Source of the DNA: an uncultured Sulfitobacter sp.
GTDB taxonomy: Bacteria > Pseudomonadota > Alphaproteobacteria > Rhodobacterales > Rhodobacteraceae
Assembly (NCBI GenBank): GCA_947492925.1
Contig: CANLOQ010000003.1
Coordinates: forward strand, 186,001 to 250,000
DNA: 64,000 bases
Direction: 5' to 3'
Shown piece after piece: positions 1-8,193 of this stretch. Both the position numbers and the translations under genes were made by a program. Every line of letters starts with the position of its first letter. Positions within the stretch are counted from its first letter, which is position 1. Below the pieces are notes generated by a model that saw only the letters and a list, made by a program, of their open reading frames with translations, was not told the origin of the DNA and made no database searches.

Positions 1-844
1 CGACGCCTTCTGCCTGCCAGTGCTGGGCCACAGGATGCAGGTGCAGGCCCCACAGCGTTGTTTCGGTTACTGCATCCATCAAGGCAGGGACAACACCGCC
101 AAACCCTGCAAACGCCGCCTGCATATGGCCGGGCGCATCCCGGTGGTTCCAGCCTTCCGCAGCCCAGCCGGTCCGTTCCTCAACCGCCACCAGATTGACA
201 AACCGTCCGCCGCGCAGAGGATAGCTTACCAGATGGCGGCCCGGGCCCATATGCACATGTGCCTCTGCCGGATGGTTCACCGCATTTGGCACCACCGCAC
301 GCCAGGCTACTTGACCTGAAAAGGTTGCCGCATCCGGACCGTTCAAGACAGCCCGCGCAACCGAATGGATGCCGTCTGCGGCGACCACCAGTTCGGCGCG
401 GCGGGTGCTGCCATCAGTCATCTGCACCTGTGGCAAAGCGCCGGGTCGGATGCTGGCGACCTGTGCGCCCAGTTCAAACGTCACATTGGCGCGTTTCGCC
501 ACGCCGGCCAGCGCATCGACCAGATCGGCCCGGTGTACAAAAAGATAGCGCTGTGCGGGACGCAGGCGTTTCAGGTCAAGCCGCGCCACCTGCGCGCCCG
601 CGCGGAAGTCGCGCAGCAAAACGGCTTCTGCCTCCACCGCGTCCTTCCCGCGCAAGGCCGTTTCGACACCCAGGGCGCGCAGCACGGACAGACCGTTGGG
701 GCTGATCTGCAGACCCGCACCCACATCACGCAGCGCCTCTGCCTGTTCCATCAGGGTGACTGCCACGCCCTGCCGTGCCAGTGCCGCCGCCGCCGTCAGA
801 CCGCCAATGCCGCCTCCCACCACGATTGCATTCGAAACTTTCAT
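1..844 (-). CDS. FAD-dependent monooxygenase, salicylate-hydroxylase-like (3' end outside window)
   Basis: Reading frame open from ATG at 844 to the left edge, about 281 residues, so roughly the last 100 residues of a usual 380-400 aa enzyme are missing. The N-terminus has the FAD-binding glycine motif (VVGGGIGGL, residues 8-16). The second flavin motif of aromatic hydroxylases, DG-x-x-S-x-x-R, is in AADGIHSVAR near residue 160. Family members use NAD(P)H and O2 to hydroxylate aromatic or related compounds in the cytoplasm. The substrate cannot be read from the sequence. It lies downstream of dksA on the same strand but a strong stem-loop separates them, so it probably has its own promoter. 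Confidence 0.85.
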   Translation of the reverse strand, partial: MKVSNAIVVGGGIGGLTAAAALARQGVAVTLMEQAEALRDVGAGLQISPNGLSVLRALGVETALRGKDAVEAEAVLLRDFRAGAQVARLDLKRLRPAQRYLFVHRADLVDALAGVAKRANVTFELGAQVASIRPGALPQVQMTDGSTRRAELVVAADGIHSVARAVLNGPDAATFSGQVAWRAVVPNAVNHPAEAHVHMGPGRHLVSYPLRGGRFVNLVAVEERTGWAAEGWNHRDAPGHMQAAFAGFGGVVPALMDAVTETTLWGLHLHPVAQHWQAEGV

Positions 845-859
845 AGCCTTCCTTCACGC

Positions 860-889
860 AAAACGCCGGAGACGAAGCTCCGGCGTTTT
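860..889 (-). terminator. Intrinsic terminator downstream of dksA
   Basis: Perfect 12-bp inverted repeat (860-871 with 878-889) around a 6-nt loop, starting 20 nt after the dksA stop. The arms begin and end in A4/T4, so it can act as a short U-tract terminator in either direction. Confidence 0.75.
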
Positions 890-909
890 GATAGCACCGC
901 TGAACGGGA

Positions 910-1332
910 TCAGTCGTCGCGGTGTACTTTCTCGCGACGCTCGTGCTTCTCCTGCGCCTCAAGGCTCATGGTTGCAATGGGACGTGCATCCAGACGCTTG
1001 AGCGAAATCGGGTCGCCCGTGACCGAGCAATAGCCGAATTCGCCCTCGTCGATACGGCGCAGCGCGGCGTCGATCTTGCTGACCAGTTTGCGCGCACGGT
1101 CACGCGTGCGCAATTCCAGCGCGCGGTCCGTTTCCTCTGATGCGCGGTCGGTCACGTCAGGGATGTTGCGGGTGCCATCCTGCAACGCCTCAATCGTGTC
1201 GCGGCTTCCTTCGATCAATTCGGACTTCCAGTTCAGCAACTTGCGGCGAAAATACTCCACCTGCTTTTCGTTCATGAACGGTTCGTCCTCGGCCGGGGTA
1301 TAGTCATCCGACAGAAAAACTTCCTGAATCAT
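910..1332 (-). CDS. dksA: DksA/TraR-family RNA polymerase-binding transcription factor
   Basis: 140 aa. DksA binds the RNA polymerase secondary channel and, with ppGpp, adjusts initiation at rRNA and amino-acid promoters. The coiled-coil tip motif D-x-x-D-x-A is present (D59, D62, A64 in IPDVTDRAS). The C-terminal globular domain keeps the family pattern (GYCSVTGDPI, then RPIATMSLEAQ), but only one of the four zinc-ligand cysteines remains (C102). Reduced-cysteine DksA proteins are known in alphaproteobacteria. The start at 1332 is chosen over an in-frame upstream one because GAGGGAC sits about 7 nt before it. It is divergent from the MoxR gene. Confidence 0.92.
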   Translation of the reverse strand: MIQEVFLSDDYTPAEDEPFMNEKQVEYFRRKLLNWKSELIEGSRDTIEALQDGTRNIPDVTDRASEETDRALELRTRDRARKLVSKIDAALRRIDEGEFGYCSVTGDPISLKRLDARPIATMSLEAQEKHERREKVHRDD

Positions 1333-1502
1333 ATCTTGTCCCTCAACAGTTCTTTGGCTTGGCATAAGAGACCCCTCTCCCCGAGATCGCCCCTGACGCT
1401 GCGTCTATCCCAGCCACCCGGTTTTGTCACTACACAATCCCTGTGATTTTTGGTTATACGCTTGCAAAGGCTCTTGTCGGCCTCCCGTGACAGAAGGTTG
1501 AA

Positions 1503-2348
1503 ATGCGTATGAAATTCCAAGGCACCGCCGATTATGTGGCAACCGATGACCTGACCATTGCGGTCAATGCAGCCGTCACACTGGAGCGCCCCCTGCTGGT
1601 CAAGGGCGAGCCCGGCACCGGCAAGACCGAGCTGGCCAAACAGGTCTCCTCCGCCCTTGGTCTGCGCATGATCGAGTGGAACATCAAATCCACGACCCGC
1701 GCACAGCAGGGCCTTTATGAATATGACGCCGTCAGCCGCCTGCGCGACAGCCAATTGGGCGAAGAGCGTGTGCATGACGTCAAGAACTACATCCGCAAGG
1801 GCAAACTTTGGGAAGCGTTCGAGGCGGACGAAAAGGTTGTCCTCCTGATTGACGAGATCGACAAAGCAGATATCGAATTCCCCAACGACCTCTTGCAAGA
1901 GCTTGATAAGATGGAATTCTTTGTCTACGAGACCGGGGAGACGATCAAGGCCGCAAACCGCCCCATCGTCATCATCACCTCAAACAACGAAAAAGAACTG
2001 CCCGACGCGTTCCTGCGCCGCTGTTTCTTTCACTACATCCGCTTTCCCGAGATGGAGACACTGAAAAAGATCGTTGAGGTCCACCACCCGGGCATCAAGG
2101 AAGCGTTGCTGACAACAGCCCTGACGCAATTCTACGAAATCCGCGAACAGCAGGGGCTTAAAAAGAAGCCATCGACCTCAGAAGTGCTCGACTGGCTCAA
2201 GCTGTTGTTGGCCGAGGATATGGATGCCGCTGACCTGAAAAGCGATGGCGCATCTGCGCTGCCGAAACTTCACGGTGCGTTGCTGAAGAACGAACAGGAC
2301 GTGCATCTGTTCGAGCGTCTTGCCTTTATGGCCCGCGGCGGACGGTAA
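1503..2348 (+). CDS. MoxR-family AAA+ ATPase
   Basis: 281 aa. Walker A is GEPGTGKT (35-42) and Walker B is VVLLIDEID (112-120), followed by sensor-like ITSNNEKELPDAFLRRC. MoxR ATPases act as chaperones that insert cofactors or remodel partner complexes, and nearly always work with a VWA-domain protein. That partner lies 2 kb downstream at 4366 on the same strand. AGAAGG precedes the ATG by 6 nt. The intervening DUF2927 lipoprotein and a 57-aa membrane protein suggest an envelope-related job, which is inference. A large hairpin follows the stop codon. Confidence 0.9.
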   Translation: MRMKFQGTADYVATDDLTIAVNAAVTLERPLLVKGEPGTGKTELAKQVSSALGLRMIEWNIKSTTRAQQGLYEYDAVSRLRDSQLGEERVHDVKNYIRKGKLWEAFEADEKVVLLIDEIDKADIEFPNDLLQELDKMEFFVYETGETIKAANRPIVIITSNNEKELPDAFLRRCFFHYIRFPEMETLKKIVEVHHPGIKEALLTTALTQFYEIREQQGLKKKPSTSEVLDWLKLLLAEDMDAADLKSDGASALPKLHGALLKNEQDVHLFERLAFMARGGR

Positions 2349-2361
2349 TCCGGCGTGACAA

Positions 2362-2409
2362 TTCGTCTGCATCACCTGGCCCAAGGCGTCACGCAGGTGG
2401 TCAGACGAA
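2362..2409 (+). other. Long bipartite hairpin after the MoxR gene
   Basis: An 8-bp outer stem (TTCGTCTG 2362-2369 with CAGACGAA 2402-2409) encloses a 6-bp inner stem (CACCTG 2373-2378 with CAGGTG 2394-2399), separated by a 3/2-nt internal loop. It begins 13 nt after the stop codon. There is no T-run after it, so it is not a typical intrinsic terminator. It could be a 3'-end stabiliser, a processing site or part of a small RNA. Confidence 0.6.
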
Positions 2410-2703
2410 ACTTTCAGCCATGCGGCAAAGGTGTCAGGTTGAGGCGTTTGCCTGACTTCGGGCAAGCGGTTTTAGCCCCTTTGCAGAAAGCAGACACTCG
2501 CATGCTGCTTCGTTCTTAATCTGACGACACGACGGCCAACCGCTCCCAAACATGGCATTCCTACCCCCCTCTCAAACTACCAAACACAAATTGCCGAATT
2601 CTGCCTTATTTGCCCCAAATTTGCCTTAATTGCTCCCTACAAAGGTCGGGATGGATGGCGATAAGACCGGAAATCCAAGCTCAAAAAGGGCAGGCAGGCA
2701 GTT
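2410..2703 (+). promoter_or_regulatory. Gene-free stretch with about 10-bp-phased TTGCC repeats
   Basis: No convincing gene on either strand. Between 2591 and 2634 the pentamer TTGCC or a one-base variant recurs at 2591, 2601 (CTGCC), 2610, 2621 and 2630 (TTGCT), spaced 9-11 bp, in otherwise A/T-rich DNA. This phasing puts the motif on one helix face and could be an operator array or curved DNA ahead of the lipoprotein gene. No protein is known to match it from sequence alone. Confidence 0.35.
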
Positions 2704-2802
2704 ATGACGATGGTTTTGGCGCGTCCCGTGCGGGAAAAAGGCATGGGGCTCAGGTCTTATTCTTTTGTGCAATCCTTTGATTTCACGGGTATTCCCCTGT
2801 GA
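2704..2802 (+). CDS. Candidate 32-aa small ORF coupled to the DUF2927 gene
   Basis: ATG at 2704 (second in-frame ATG at 2710) runs 32 codons and stops at TGA 2800-2802, overlapping the GTG start of the next gene as GTGA. A purine-rich AGGCAGGCAG precedes it. The downstream GTG has a poor ribosome binding site of its own, so coupling from this ORF is plausible. There is no recognisable domain. It may be only a leader; conservation has not been checked. Confidence 0.35.
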   Translation: MTMVLARPVREKGMGLRSYSFVQSFDFTGIPL

Positions 2803-4157
2803 GGGCGCGGTCAGTGCTGCCGCTGGTGTTGTTGCTGAACGCCTGCGTCCCCGCCTCTCAGCACGATGTCGCGACACGGGCCAACTTTGCCACCAGCACC
2901 CTGCCCCCAATGAAGAATTTTGCGGGAAGCGCACCAAAAGCGCCGATCCGCTCAAACAATGATCTGGCGCTGGATTTTATCGAACTGTCTTTTCAGATGG
3001 AAAGCGGGCGCGAATTGCCCGTGCTTACCCGGTTCGAAACGCCAATCACCGTGCGTGTCACCGGTGACCCGACCCTCACGCTTGGTCCCGATCTTACAAG
3101 CCTGATCCGCCGCTTGCGCAACGAGGCAGGCATCGACATCCAACAAACCACCGCATCGCAGGCCAACATCACCATTCAGGCGGTCAGCCGTTCGGAAATT
3201 CGCCAAGTGTTGCCGCAGGCTGCCTGTTTTGTCGCGCCCAACGTGTCCTCGCTGGCCGAATACCGGAAGGCGCGGCGCAGCCCCAAGACAGACTGGGGTT
3301 TGCTGAAAGCGCGTGAACGTCTGGCAATCATTCTGCCCAATGACGCAAGCCCTCAGGAAGTGCGCGATTGCCTGCACGAAGAACTGGCGCAGGCGCTAGG
3401 GCCATTGAACGATCTTTACCGGCTGCCGGATTCTGTTTTCAATGATGACAATGTGCACACGGTCCTGACCGGCTTTGATATGCTGATCCTGCGCACCTAC
3501 TACGACCCCGCGCTGCGATCGGGCATGACCCGCGGTCAGGTCGCCGCCGCCCTGCCCGCAATTCTGGCACGCAACAACCCGCGCGGCCTGCAACGGTCCG
3601 CCCGGTTTGCCACCCGCACCCCTCGCGCCTGGAGCAAATCAATTCAGACCGCCCTGGGCCGCGCCGTGTCCGAAGGCAGCAGAACCGATGCCGCTCAGAA
3701 TGCCATCCGCATTGCGAAAGCGATGGGCTGGCAGGACCACCGCCGCGCCTTTGCCCACTACGCGATGGGCCGGGTGCTGCAAACGACTGACCCCAAGGCC
3801 GCGCATCGCCAGTATCAGGCTGCCGAGCAGTTCTATGCCAATACCCCCGGCACAAATCTGCACCGCGCCTACGTCGCAACACAGCTCAGCGCCTATGCCA
3901 TCACCCGGGGCGACGGGGCATCGGCCCTGCGTCTGATTGCCCCACATGTCAAAACTGCCAAGGCCAGCGAAAACGCCGCCCTTCTGTCGACCCTTCTTTT
4001 GTTGCGCTCCGAAGCACTTGAGCTGGAAAATCGCCATGCCGAAGCGCGCAGCGTCAGGCTGGACAGCATCGGCTGGGCGCGATACGGCTTTGGGCCAGAT
4101 TGGGCAGTGCGGGCCAAGTTGCGCGAGATCGCATCGCTGAACCCGTTGAAAGACTAA
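2799..4157 (+). CDS. DUF2927-type lipoprotein
   Basis: 452 aa starting at GTG. The N-terminus is a short lipoprotein signal with a lipobox ending in cysteine (LLLNAC, residues 11-16). The middle has the DUF2927 character: a region around CLHEELAQALGPLNDLYRLPDSVFNDD resembling a zincin-like metal site (H-E-E), then FDMLILRTYYDPAL. The C-terminal third is alpha-helical, rich in Ala, His and Tyr, and resembles TPR-like repeats. It is probably anchored in the periplasm. It lies between the MoxR ATPase and the VWA gene, suggesting one functional unit. Biochemical function is unknown. Confidence 0.75.
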   Translation: MRARSVLPLVLLLNACVPASQHDVATRANFATSTLPPMKNFAGSAPKAPIRSNNDLALDFIELSFQMESGRELPVLTRFETPITVRVTGDPTLTLGPDLTSLIRRLRNEAGIDIQQTTASQANITIQAVSRSEIRQVLPQAACFVAPNVSSLAEYRKARRSPKTDWGLLKARERLAIILPNDASPQEVRDCLHEELAQALGPLNDLYRLPDSVFNDDNVHTVLTGFDMLILRTYYDPALRSGMTRGQVAAALPAILARNNPRGLQRSARFATRTPRAWSKSIQTALGRAVSEGSRTDAAQNAIRIAKAMGWQDHRRAFAHYAMGRVLQTTDPKAAHRQYQAAEQFYANTPGTNLHRAYVATQLSAYAITRGDGASALRLIAPHVKTAKASENAALLSTLLLLRSEALELENRHAEARSVRLDSIGWARYGFGPDWAVRAKLREIASLNPLKD

Positions 4158-4187
4158 ACTGCCCCCGGTTTCAAATGGGGTCATTAC

Positions 4188-4361
4188 ATGATCGTCATCT
4201 TTCTGGGTGTTCTTGGCGCGCTCATCGGCGGCTTTACTGCGCGCAAGCGCAAGGGCAACCGTAAGGACATCGCGCAATATGCGGCTGGCTACGCGATGGC
4301 GTTCATGATCGTGGGTCTGGTCGTGACCGTGCTGATCGACCGCTGGTTCCTGGCGGTCTGA
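4188..4361 (+). CDS. 57-aa small membrane protein in the MoxR/VWA cluster
   Basis: ATG at 4188 to TGA at 4361. Two hydrophobic segments (residues 2-16, VIFLGVLGALIGGF, and about 37-50, MAFMIVGLVVTVLI) flank a very basic loop (TARKRKGNRKD), so a two-pass inner-membrane hairpin is predicted. The gene starts 30 nt after the lipoprotein stop and ends 4 nt before the VWA start, so it is tightly operonic. No family is recognised. Its compact position between two real genes and protein-like composition argue that it is translated. Confidence 0.65.
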   Translation: MIVIFLGVLGALIGGFTARKRKGNRKDIAQYAAGYAMAFMIVGLVVTVLIDRWFLAV

Positions 4362-4365
4362 CGCG

Positions 4366-5553
4366 ATGTTCCTGCCCTTCTTTGACCAGCTGCGCGCGCA
4401 CAAGGTGCCCGTATCCATGCGCGAATTTCTTGCGTTTCTTGACGGGATGGCGGCAGGCATCGCCACCTACGACGTCGAGGCGTTCTATTACCTGGCCCGT
4501 GTGTCGATGGTGAAGGACGAGCGCAACATCGACAAATTTGATCAAGCCTTCGCTGCGGCGTTTAAAGGCTTGGAAAACATCAGCTTCGACGACGTTCTTG
4601 AAGCTGTCGAGATCCCGCGAGACTGGCTTGAGAAGATGGCCGAGAAGCATCTGAGCGCCGAGGAAAAGGCCGAGATCGAGGCGATGGGCGGTTTCGACAA
4701 GCTGATGGAGACGTTGAAAAAGCGTCTTGAGGAACAGGAAAAACGCCACCAGGGCGGCAACAAGTGGATCGGCACAGCCGGGACCTCCCCTTTCGGGGCT
4801 TACGGCTACAACCCCGAAGGCGTGCGGATCGGCCAAAAGGAATCACGCCACCAGCGCGCGGCCAAGGTATGGGACAAGCGCGAGTTCAAGAACCTCGACG
4901 ATACCGTGGAACTGGGCACGCGCAACATCAAGGTTGCGCTTAAACGCCTGCGTCGCTGGGCGCGTGACGGGGCCGATGATGAGCTTGATCTGAACGGCAC
5001 GATCCGTGCAACCGCAGAGCACGGCTATCTTGACGTCAAAACCCGTCCCGAGCGGCGCAATGCCGTCAAGGTCCTTCTCTTTCTCGATGTGGGCGGCTCA
5101 ATGGACCCGCATGTCAAGGTGGTCGAGGAGTTGTTTTCAGCCGCAAAATCTGAATTCAAGCATATGGAGCATTTCTACTTCCACAACTGCCTCTATGAAT
5201 GCGTATGGAAAGACAACCGCCGCCGCTGGGACGAACAGATGCCAACGCACGAAATTCTGCGCACCTATGGCCCTGATTACAAATGTATTTTCGTAGGCGA
5301 CGCCTCGATGTCGCCCTATGAGGTCGCCTATCCGGGCGGTGCGAATGAACACTGGAACCCGGAGGCCGGTTCGACCTGGCTGGCCCGCGCCCGTGATCAA
5401 TGGAGCAGCAACCTCTGGATCAACCCCGTGCCAGAGAAATACTGGCCCTACACCCAGTCCATCTCGATGATCCAGGAAATTTTCGGCCCGCAGGCGATGG
5501 TGCCCATGACCCTCGAAGGTCTCACGCGCGGCATCAAGGAACTCACCCGGTAA
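4366..5553 (+). CDS. VWA-domain protein (CoxE/COG3825-like), MoxR partner
   Basis: 395 aa. The N-terminal helical half includes a charged stretch (residues 95-130). The C-terminal von Willebrand A domain begins near 232 with LLFLDVGGSMDPH. The metal-site motif is D241-x-G243-x-S245, so the first Ser of the usual DxSxS is Gly. The downstream GDASMSPYEV supplies further candidate ligands. VWA proteins of this class pair with MoxR ATPases to remodel or metallate target enzymes. The start follows the 57-aa gene by 4 nt. The DxGxS variant is probably a subfamily trait rather than damage. Confidence 0.88.
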   Translation: MFLPFFDQLRAHKVPVSMREFLAFLDGMAAGIATYDVEAFYYLARVSMVKDERNIDKFDQAFAAAFKGLENISFDDVLEAVEIPRDWLEKMAEKHLSAEEKAEIEAMGGFDKLMETLKKRLEEQEKRHQGGNKWIGTAGTSPFGAYGYNPEGVRIGQKESRHQRAAKVWDKREFKNLDDTVELGTRNIKVALKRLRRWARDGADDELDLNGTIRATAEHGYLDVKTRPERRNAVKVLLFLDVGGSMDPHVKVVEELFSAAKSEFKHMEHFYFHNCLYECVWKDNRRRWDEQMPTHEILRTYGPDYKCIFVGDASMSPYEVAYPGGANEHWNPEAGSTWLARARDQWSSNLWINPVPEKYWPYTQSISMIQEIFGPQAMVPMTLEGLTRGIKELTR

Positions 5554-5630
5554 CCTGCCCATCCGCAGGGCACCATCCTGAGCCATAAACGCCCCCCTCT
5601 GCGTCCCCCTTCATCTTTCCAACTACACCT

Positions 5631-5657
5631 CCGGGGTCCGGGGCAGCGCCCCGGGTC
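5631..5657 (+). repeat. GC-rich palindromic element (small dispersed-repeat type)
   Basis: A 7-bp perfect stem (CCGGGGC 5638-5644 with GCCCCGG 5648-5654) and a 3-nt loop, within CCGGGGTCCGGGGCAGCG and CCCCGGGTC. Elements of this form are common between genes in alphaproteobacterial genomes. It lies between the VWA and P450 genes. It could also help terminate transcription, though no T-run follows. Confidence 0.55.
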
Positions 5658-5724
5658 TCTCGTCATAGCACCATCCGTCAGGCAGCAAACTTGCAGTCTG
5701 CGCCCACACCGCTACGCTTGGTTC

Positions 5725-6882
5725 ATGTCCAACGCACCTGTCACGCATATCGACCCTGCAGCCTTTGCCGCCGATCCCTACCCTGATCTGGCCAGAATGC
5801 GGCACGACGCTCCGATCACCTTCGTGCCCGAACTCGGCGCCACCCTGATCACCCGCCGCGCCGACATTCACCGCGAGGAAAAGCGCATCTCCGTCTTTTC
5901 TTCTGTGCAGCCGGGCGGGCTGATGGAAAAGATCATGGGATTGAACATGATGCGTCAGGATGGCGACGGCCATATGACCGAACGACGAATGCTCTTTCCC
6001 GCGCTCAGCCCGCGCACAGTGGCAGAACACTGGTCGCCCCTGTTCAGAGATATTGTCGCGGCGCAGCTGGACAGGCTTGCGCCGCGGGGTGGCTTCGACC
6101 TGGTGACGGAATATGCGATGCCGGTTTCGGGTGCTGCCCTGTGCGCGATGACGGGGTTGACCAACATCACCCCTGCCCAAATCGACCGGGCAAGTCAGGA
6201 AATGCTGGACGCGGTCGCCAATTACGCGGCAGACCCCGCTCTAGACACAAAAGGATTTGCCCAAAGCGCCTTTGTGGACACCGCCATTGACACGCGTCTG
6301 GATCAGATCAAGGATGCGCCGGACCCGTCAATCCTCAGCGTTCTGGACCGCGCGGGCATGCCGCGCCCGGCGATCGGGGCCAACGTCAAGGTCATCATCG
6401 GCGGCGGTCAGAACGAACCGCGCGATGCCATCGCAGGGCTGCTTTGGGCATTGCTGTGCCATCCGGACCAGCGCGCACTGCTTGATAGCGGTGCCGCCAG
6501 TTACCGCGATGCCTTTGCCGAATACACCCGCCTTGTCGCGCCGATCCAGATGACGCCGCGGATGGTAAACACGCCAGACACTGTGCAGGGAGTGAGGTTT
6601 GAAACCGGGGACCGCGTGTTTTTGATGTTCGGCTCCGCCTGCCGGGACGAAGCGGTGTTTGAAAACCCGGACCGCTTTGATCTGACGCGGGACACATCCG
6701 CTGCGATCCCCTTCGGCGCCGGGCCGCATTTTTGCGCCGGGGCTGCAGCGGCGCGCACGCTCGTGGCGGACTACGCCGTGCCTATGATCCTTGAGCGGTT
6801 TCCAGATCTGGCGCTTGCCGGGGACGCGCCCTTTCACGGCTGGGCGTTTCGCGGTCCCTTGTCTGTGCCGGTGACGTGGTAG
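5725..6882 (+). CDS. Cytochrome P450
   Basis: 385 aa, a soluble bacterial class I-type length. The haem-binding signature is FGAGPHFCAGA with thiolate C337. The K-helix ExxR is EYTR in DAFAEYTRLVAP. The I-helix reads IIGGGQNEPRDAIAG, where the usual acid/threonine pair for O2 activation is replaced by the N-E-P-R-D arrangement seen in some bacterial P450s. The substrate is unknown, and no ferredoxin or reductase gene is adjacent, so electrons must come from elsewhere. It is preceded by a GC-rich palindrome and appears monocistronic. Confidence 0.92.
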   Translation: MSNAPVTHIDPAAFAADPYPDLARMRHDAPITFVPELGATLITRRADIHREEKRISVFSSVQPGGLMEKIMGLNMMRQDGDGHMTERRMLFPALSPRTVAEHWSPLFRDIVAAQLDRLAPRGGFDLVTEYAMPVSGAALCAMTGLTNITPAQIDRASQEMLDAVANYAADPALDTKGFAQSAFVDTAIDTRLDQIKDAPDPSILSVLDRAGMPRPAIGANVKVIIGGGQNEPRDAIAGLLWALLCHPDQRALLDSGAASYRDAFAEYTRLVAPIQMTPRMVNTPDTVQGVRFETGDRVFLMFGSACRDEAVFENPDRFDLTRDTSAAIPFGAGPHFCAGAAAARTLVADYAVPMILERFPDLALAGDAPFHGWAFRGPLSVPVTW

Positions 6883-6955
6883 GTTCCTTGTCCCCCACGG
6901 CGAATATGCCCCGCCTCCCGCTTGCCCCGCCGCGCGCCACCCCCATATACAAGGT

Positions 6956-7645
6956 ATGATCCGCGTCCTCCCCATCCTGCTTGCCGTCGGCTACGCGCTT
7001 GCGATGTACCGTTTCTCCGCCTGGCGCACAGCCCGCGAGCTTGACGCCCGCTCGACCGAGTTGGCGGACCCCGCACTCAAGACGATGAGTGACAAACTGG
7101 CACAAGCGCTCGACCTGCCGCGCATCCGGGTCCACATATACGAAATCGATCCCGTCAACGGGCTGGCAGCCCCCGATGGACGCATCTTCATCACCCGCGG
7201 TTTCTATCGCAAATTCAAGGAAGGTGCCGTAACCGCCGAGGAGCTGGCCAGTGTGATCGCGCATGAATTGGGGCACGTCGCGCTGGGGCATTCACGCCGG
7301 CGCATGATCGACTTTTCCGGCCAGAACGCGATGCGCACGGTGCTTGCGATGGTGTTGGGACGGTTCATTCCGTTTTTCGGCGTCTGGATCGCCAACATGC
7401 TGACAACGCTGCTGGCCGCCCGTCTGTCACGTGGCGATGAATACGAGGCTGACGCATATGCAGCCGCCCTCCTGACCAAGGCAGGCATCGGGGTGGCCCC
7501 GCAAATATCGCTTTTCAAGAAACTTGAGGCGCTTACACAATCCAACGCCGGCAGCGCGCCCGCATGGTTGCTGAGCCATCCCAAAACCGACGAACGGATT
7601 ACTGCGCTTCAGAAACTGCAAAAGCGCTGGCACGACACGCGTTAA
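6956..7645 (+). CDS. M48-family membrane metalloprotease
   Basis: 229 aa. An N-terminal membrane anchor (residues 3-17) is followed by a peptidase domain with zinc motif HELGH (103-107) and a third-ligand region DEYEADAY (E164). A second hydrophobic stretch lies around 126-155. The arrangement resembles HtpX/Ste24 enzymes that degrade damaged membrane proteins, but it is shorter than HtpX (about 290 aa). The stop codon overlaps that of the convergent PIN gene. Confidence 0.88.
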   Translation: MIRVLPILLAVGYALAMYRFSAWRTARELDARSTELADPALKTMSDKLAQALDLPRIRVHIYEIDPVNGLAAPDGRIFITRGFYRKFKEGAVTAEELASVIAHELGHVALGHSRRRMIDFSGQNAMRTVLAMVLGRFIPFFGVWIANMLTTLLAARLSRGDEYEADAYAAALLTKAGIGVAPQISLFKKLEALTQSNAGSAPAWLLSHPKTDERITALQKLQKRWHDTR

Positions 7646-8193
7646 CCGCCAAGCGCCTTTGCAAGTCTGGGCAGGCGGGCCTTTTTCAACAAACCACGCA
7701 TGGTCCATTCCTGACCAGACATCGCGCAGGCCGTGTGCAGGATACCATCCGCCATCCGTTCAACCACAGTGGGTGCGGTGTGCCAGCACTGCATCAGAAA
7801 GCTGTCAGGGTCGATGCGCTCCAGCCCTTCCTCGGCAAGGATCCCACGCGGGAAATCCTTACGGTTCAGGGTCATGATCGCAGCCGCCGAGGCATCCACG
7901 GCAACAGCCAGCACATGCACATCGTTGTCATCGGGCAACCACAGACGGCGCTCCAGCTGAGGGGCAGCAGGGCGTTCGGCCTCCGGCCACGCGGCCCGCA
8001 ACAGCGCAATCTCGCTGCGGGCCTGCATTTCGCCCTCTGGCCCGATCTTGACTGCAGCACGGGCCCATTCCTCAAGAATACGGGCGGACCAGACAGGCTC
8101 GAACAATTCTGCCGCCGCCACGCCCATGACCATTTCGCGCATGACCGTCGGATAGAGAACGCAGGCGTCGATCAGGATGCGTTGCCCTGCCAT
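7642..8193 (-). CDS. PIN-domain protein
   Basis: 183 aa. The first acidic residue sits in RILIDACVL near the N-terminus, and a later acidic cluster is in LPDDNDVHVLAVA. This matches PIN-domain nucleases, which use 3-4 Asp/Glu to bind Mg or Mn and cut RNA. No antitoxin-like gene is adjacent. Its start overlaps the stop of the rRNA methyltransferase gene as TGATG, implying translational coupling. It is therefore more likely an RNA-processing enzyme than a toxin-antitoxin member, which is inference. Confidence 0.8.
   Translation of the reverse strand: MAGQRILIDACVLYPTVMREMVMGVAAAELFEPVWSARILEEWARAAVKIGPEGEMQARSEIALLRAAWPEAERPAAPQLERRLWLPDDNDVHVLAVAVDASAAAIMTLNRKDFPRGILAEEGLERIDPDSFLMQCWHTAPTVVERMADGILHTACAMSGQEWTMRGLLKKARLPRLAKALGG

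Noticed and set aside
7642-8193. PIN gene as toxin of a toxin-antitoxin pair
   Set aside because: The coupled neighbour is an rRNA methyltransferase and no small antitoxin gene is adjacent.
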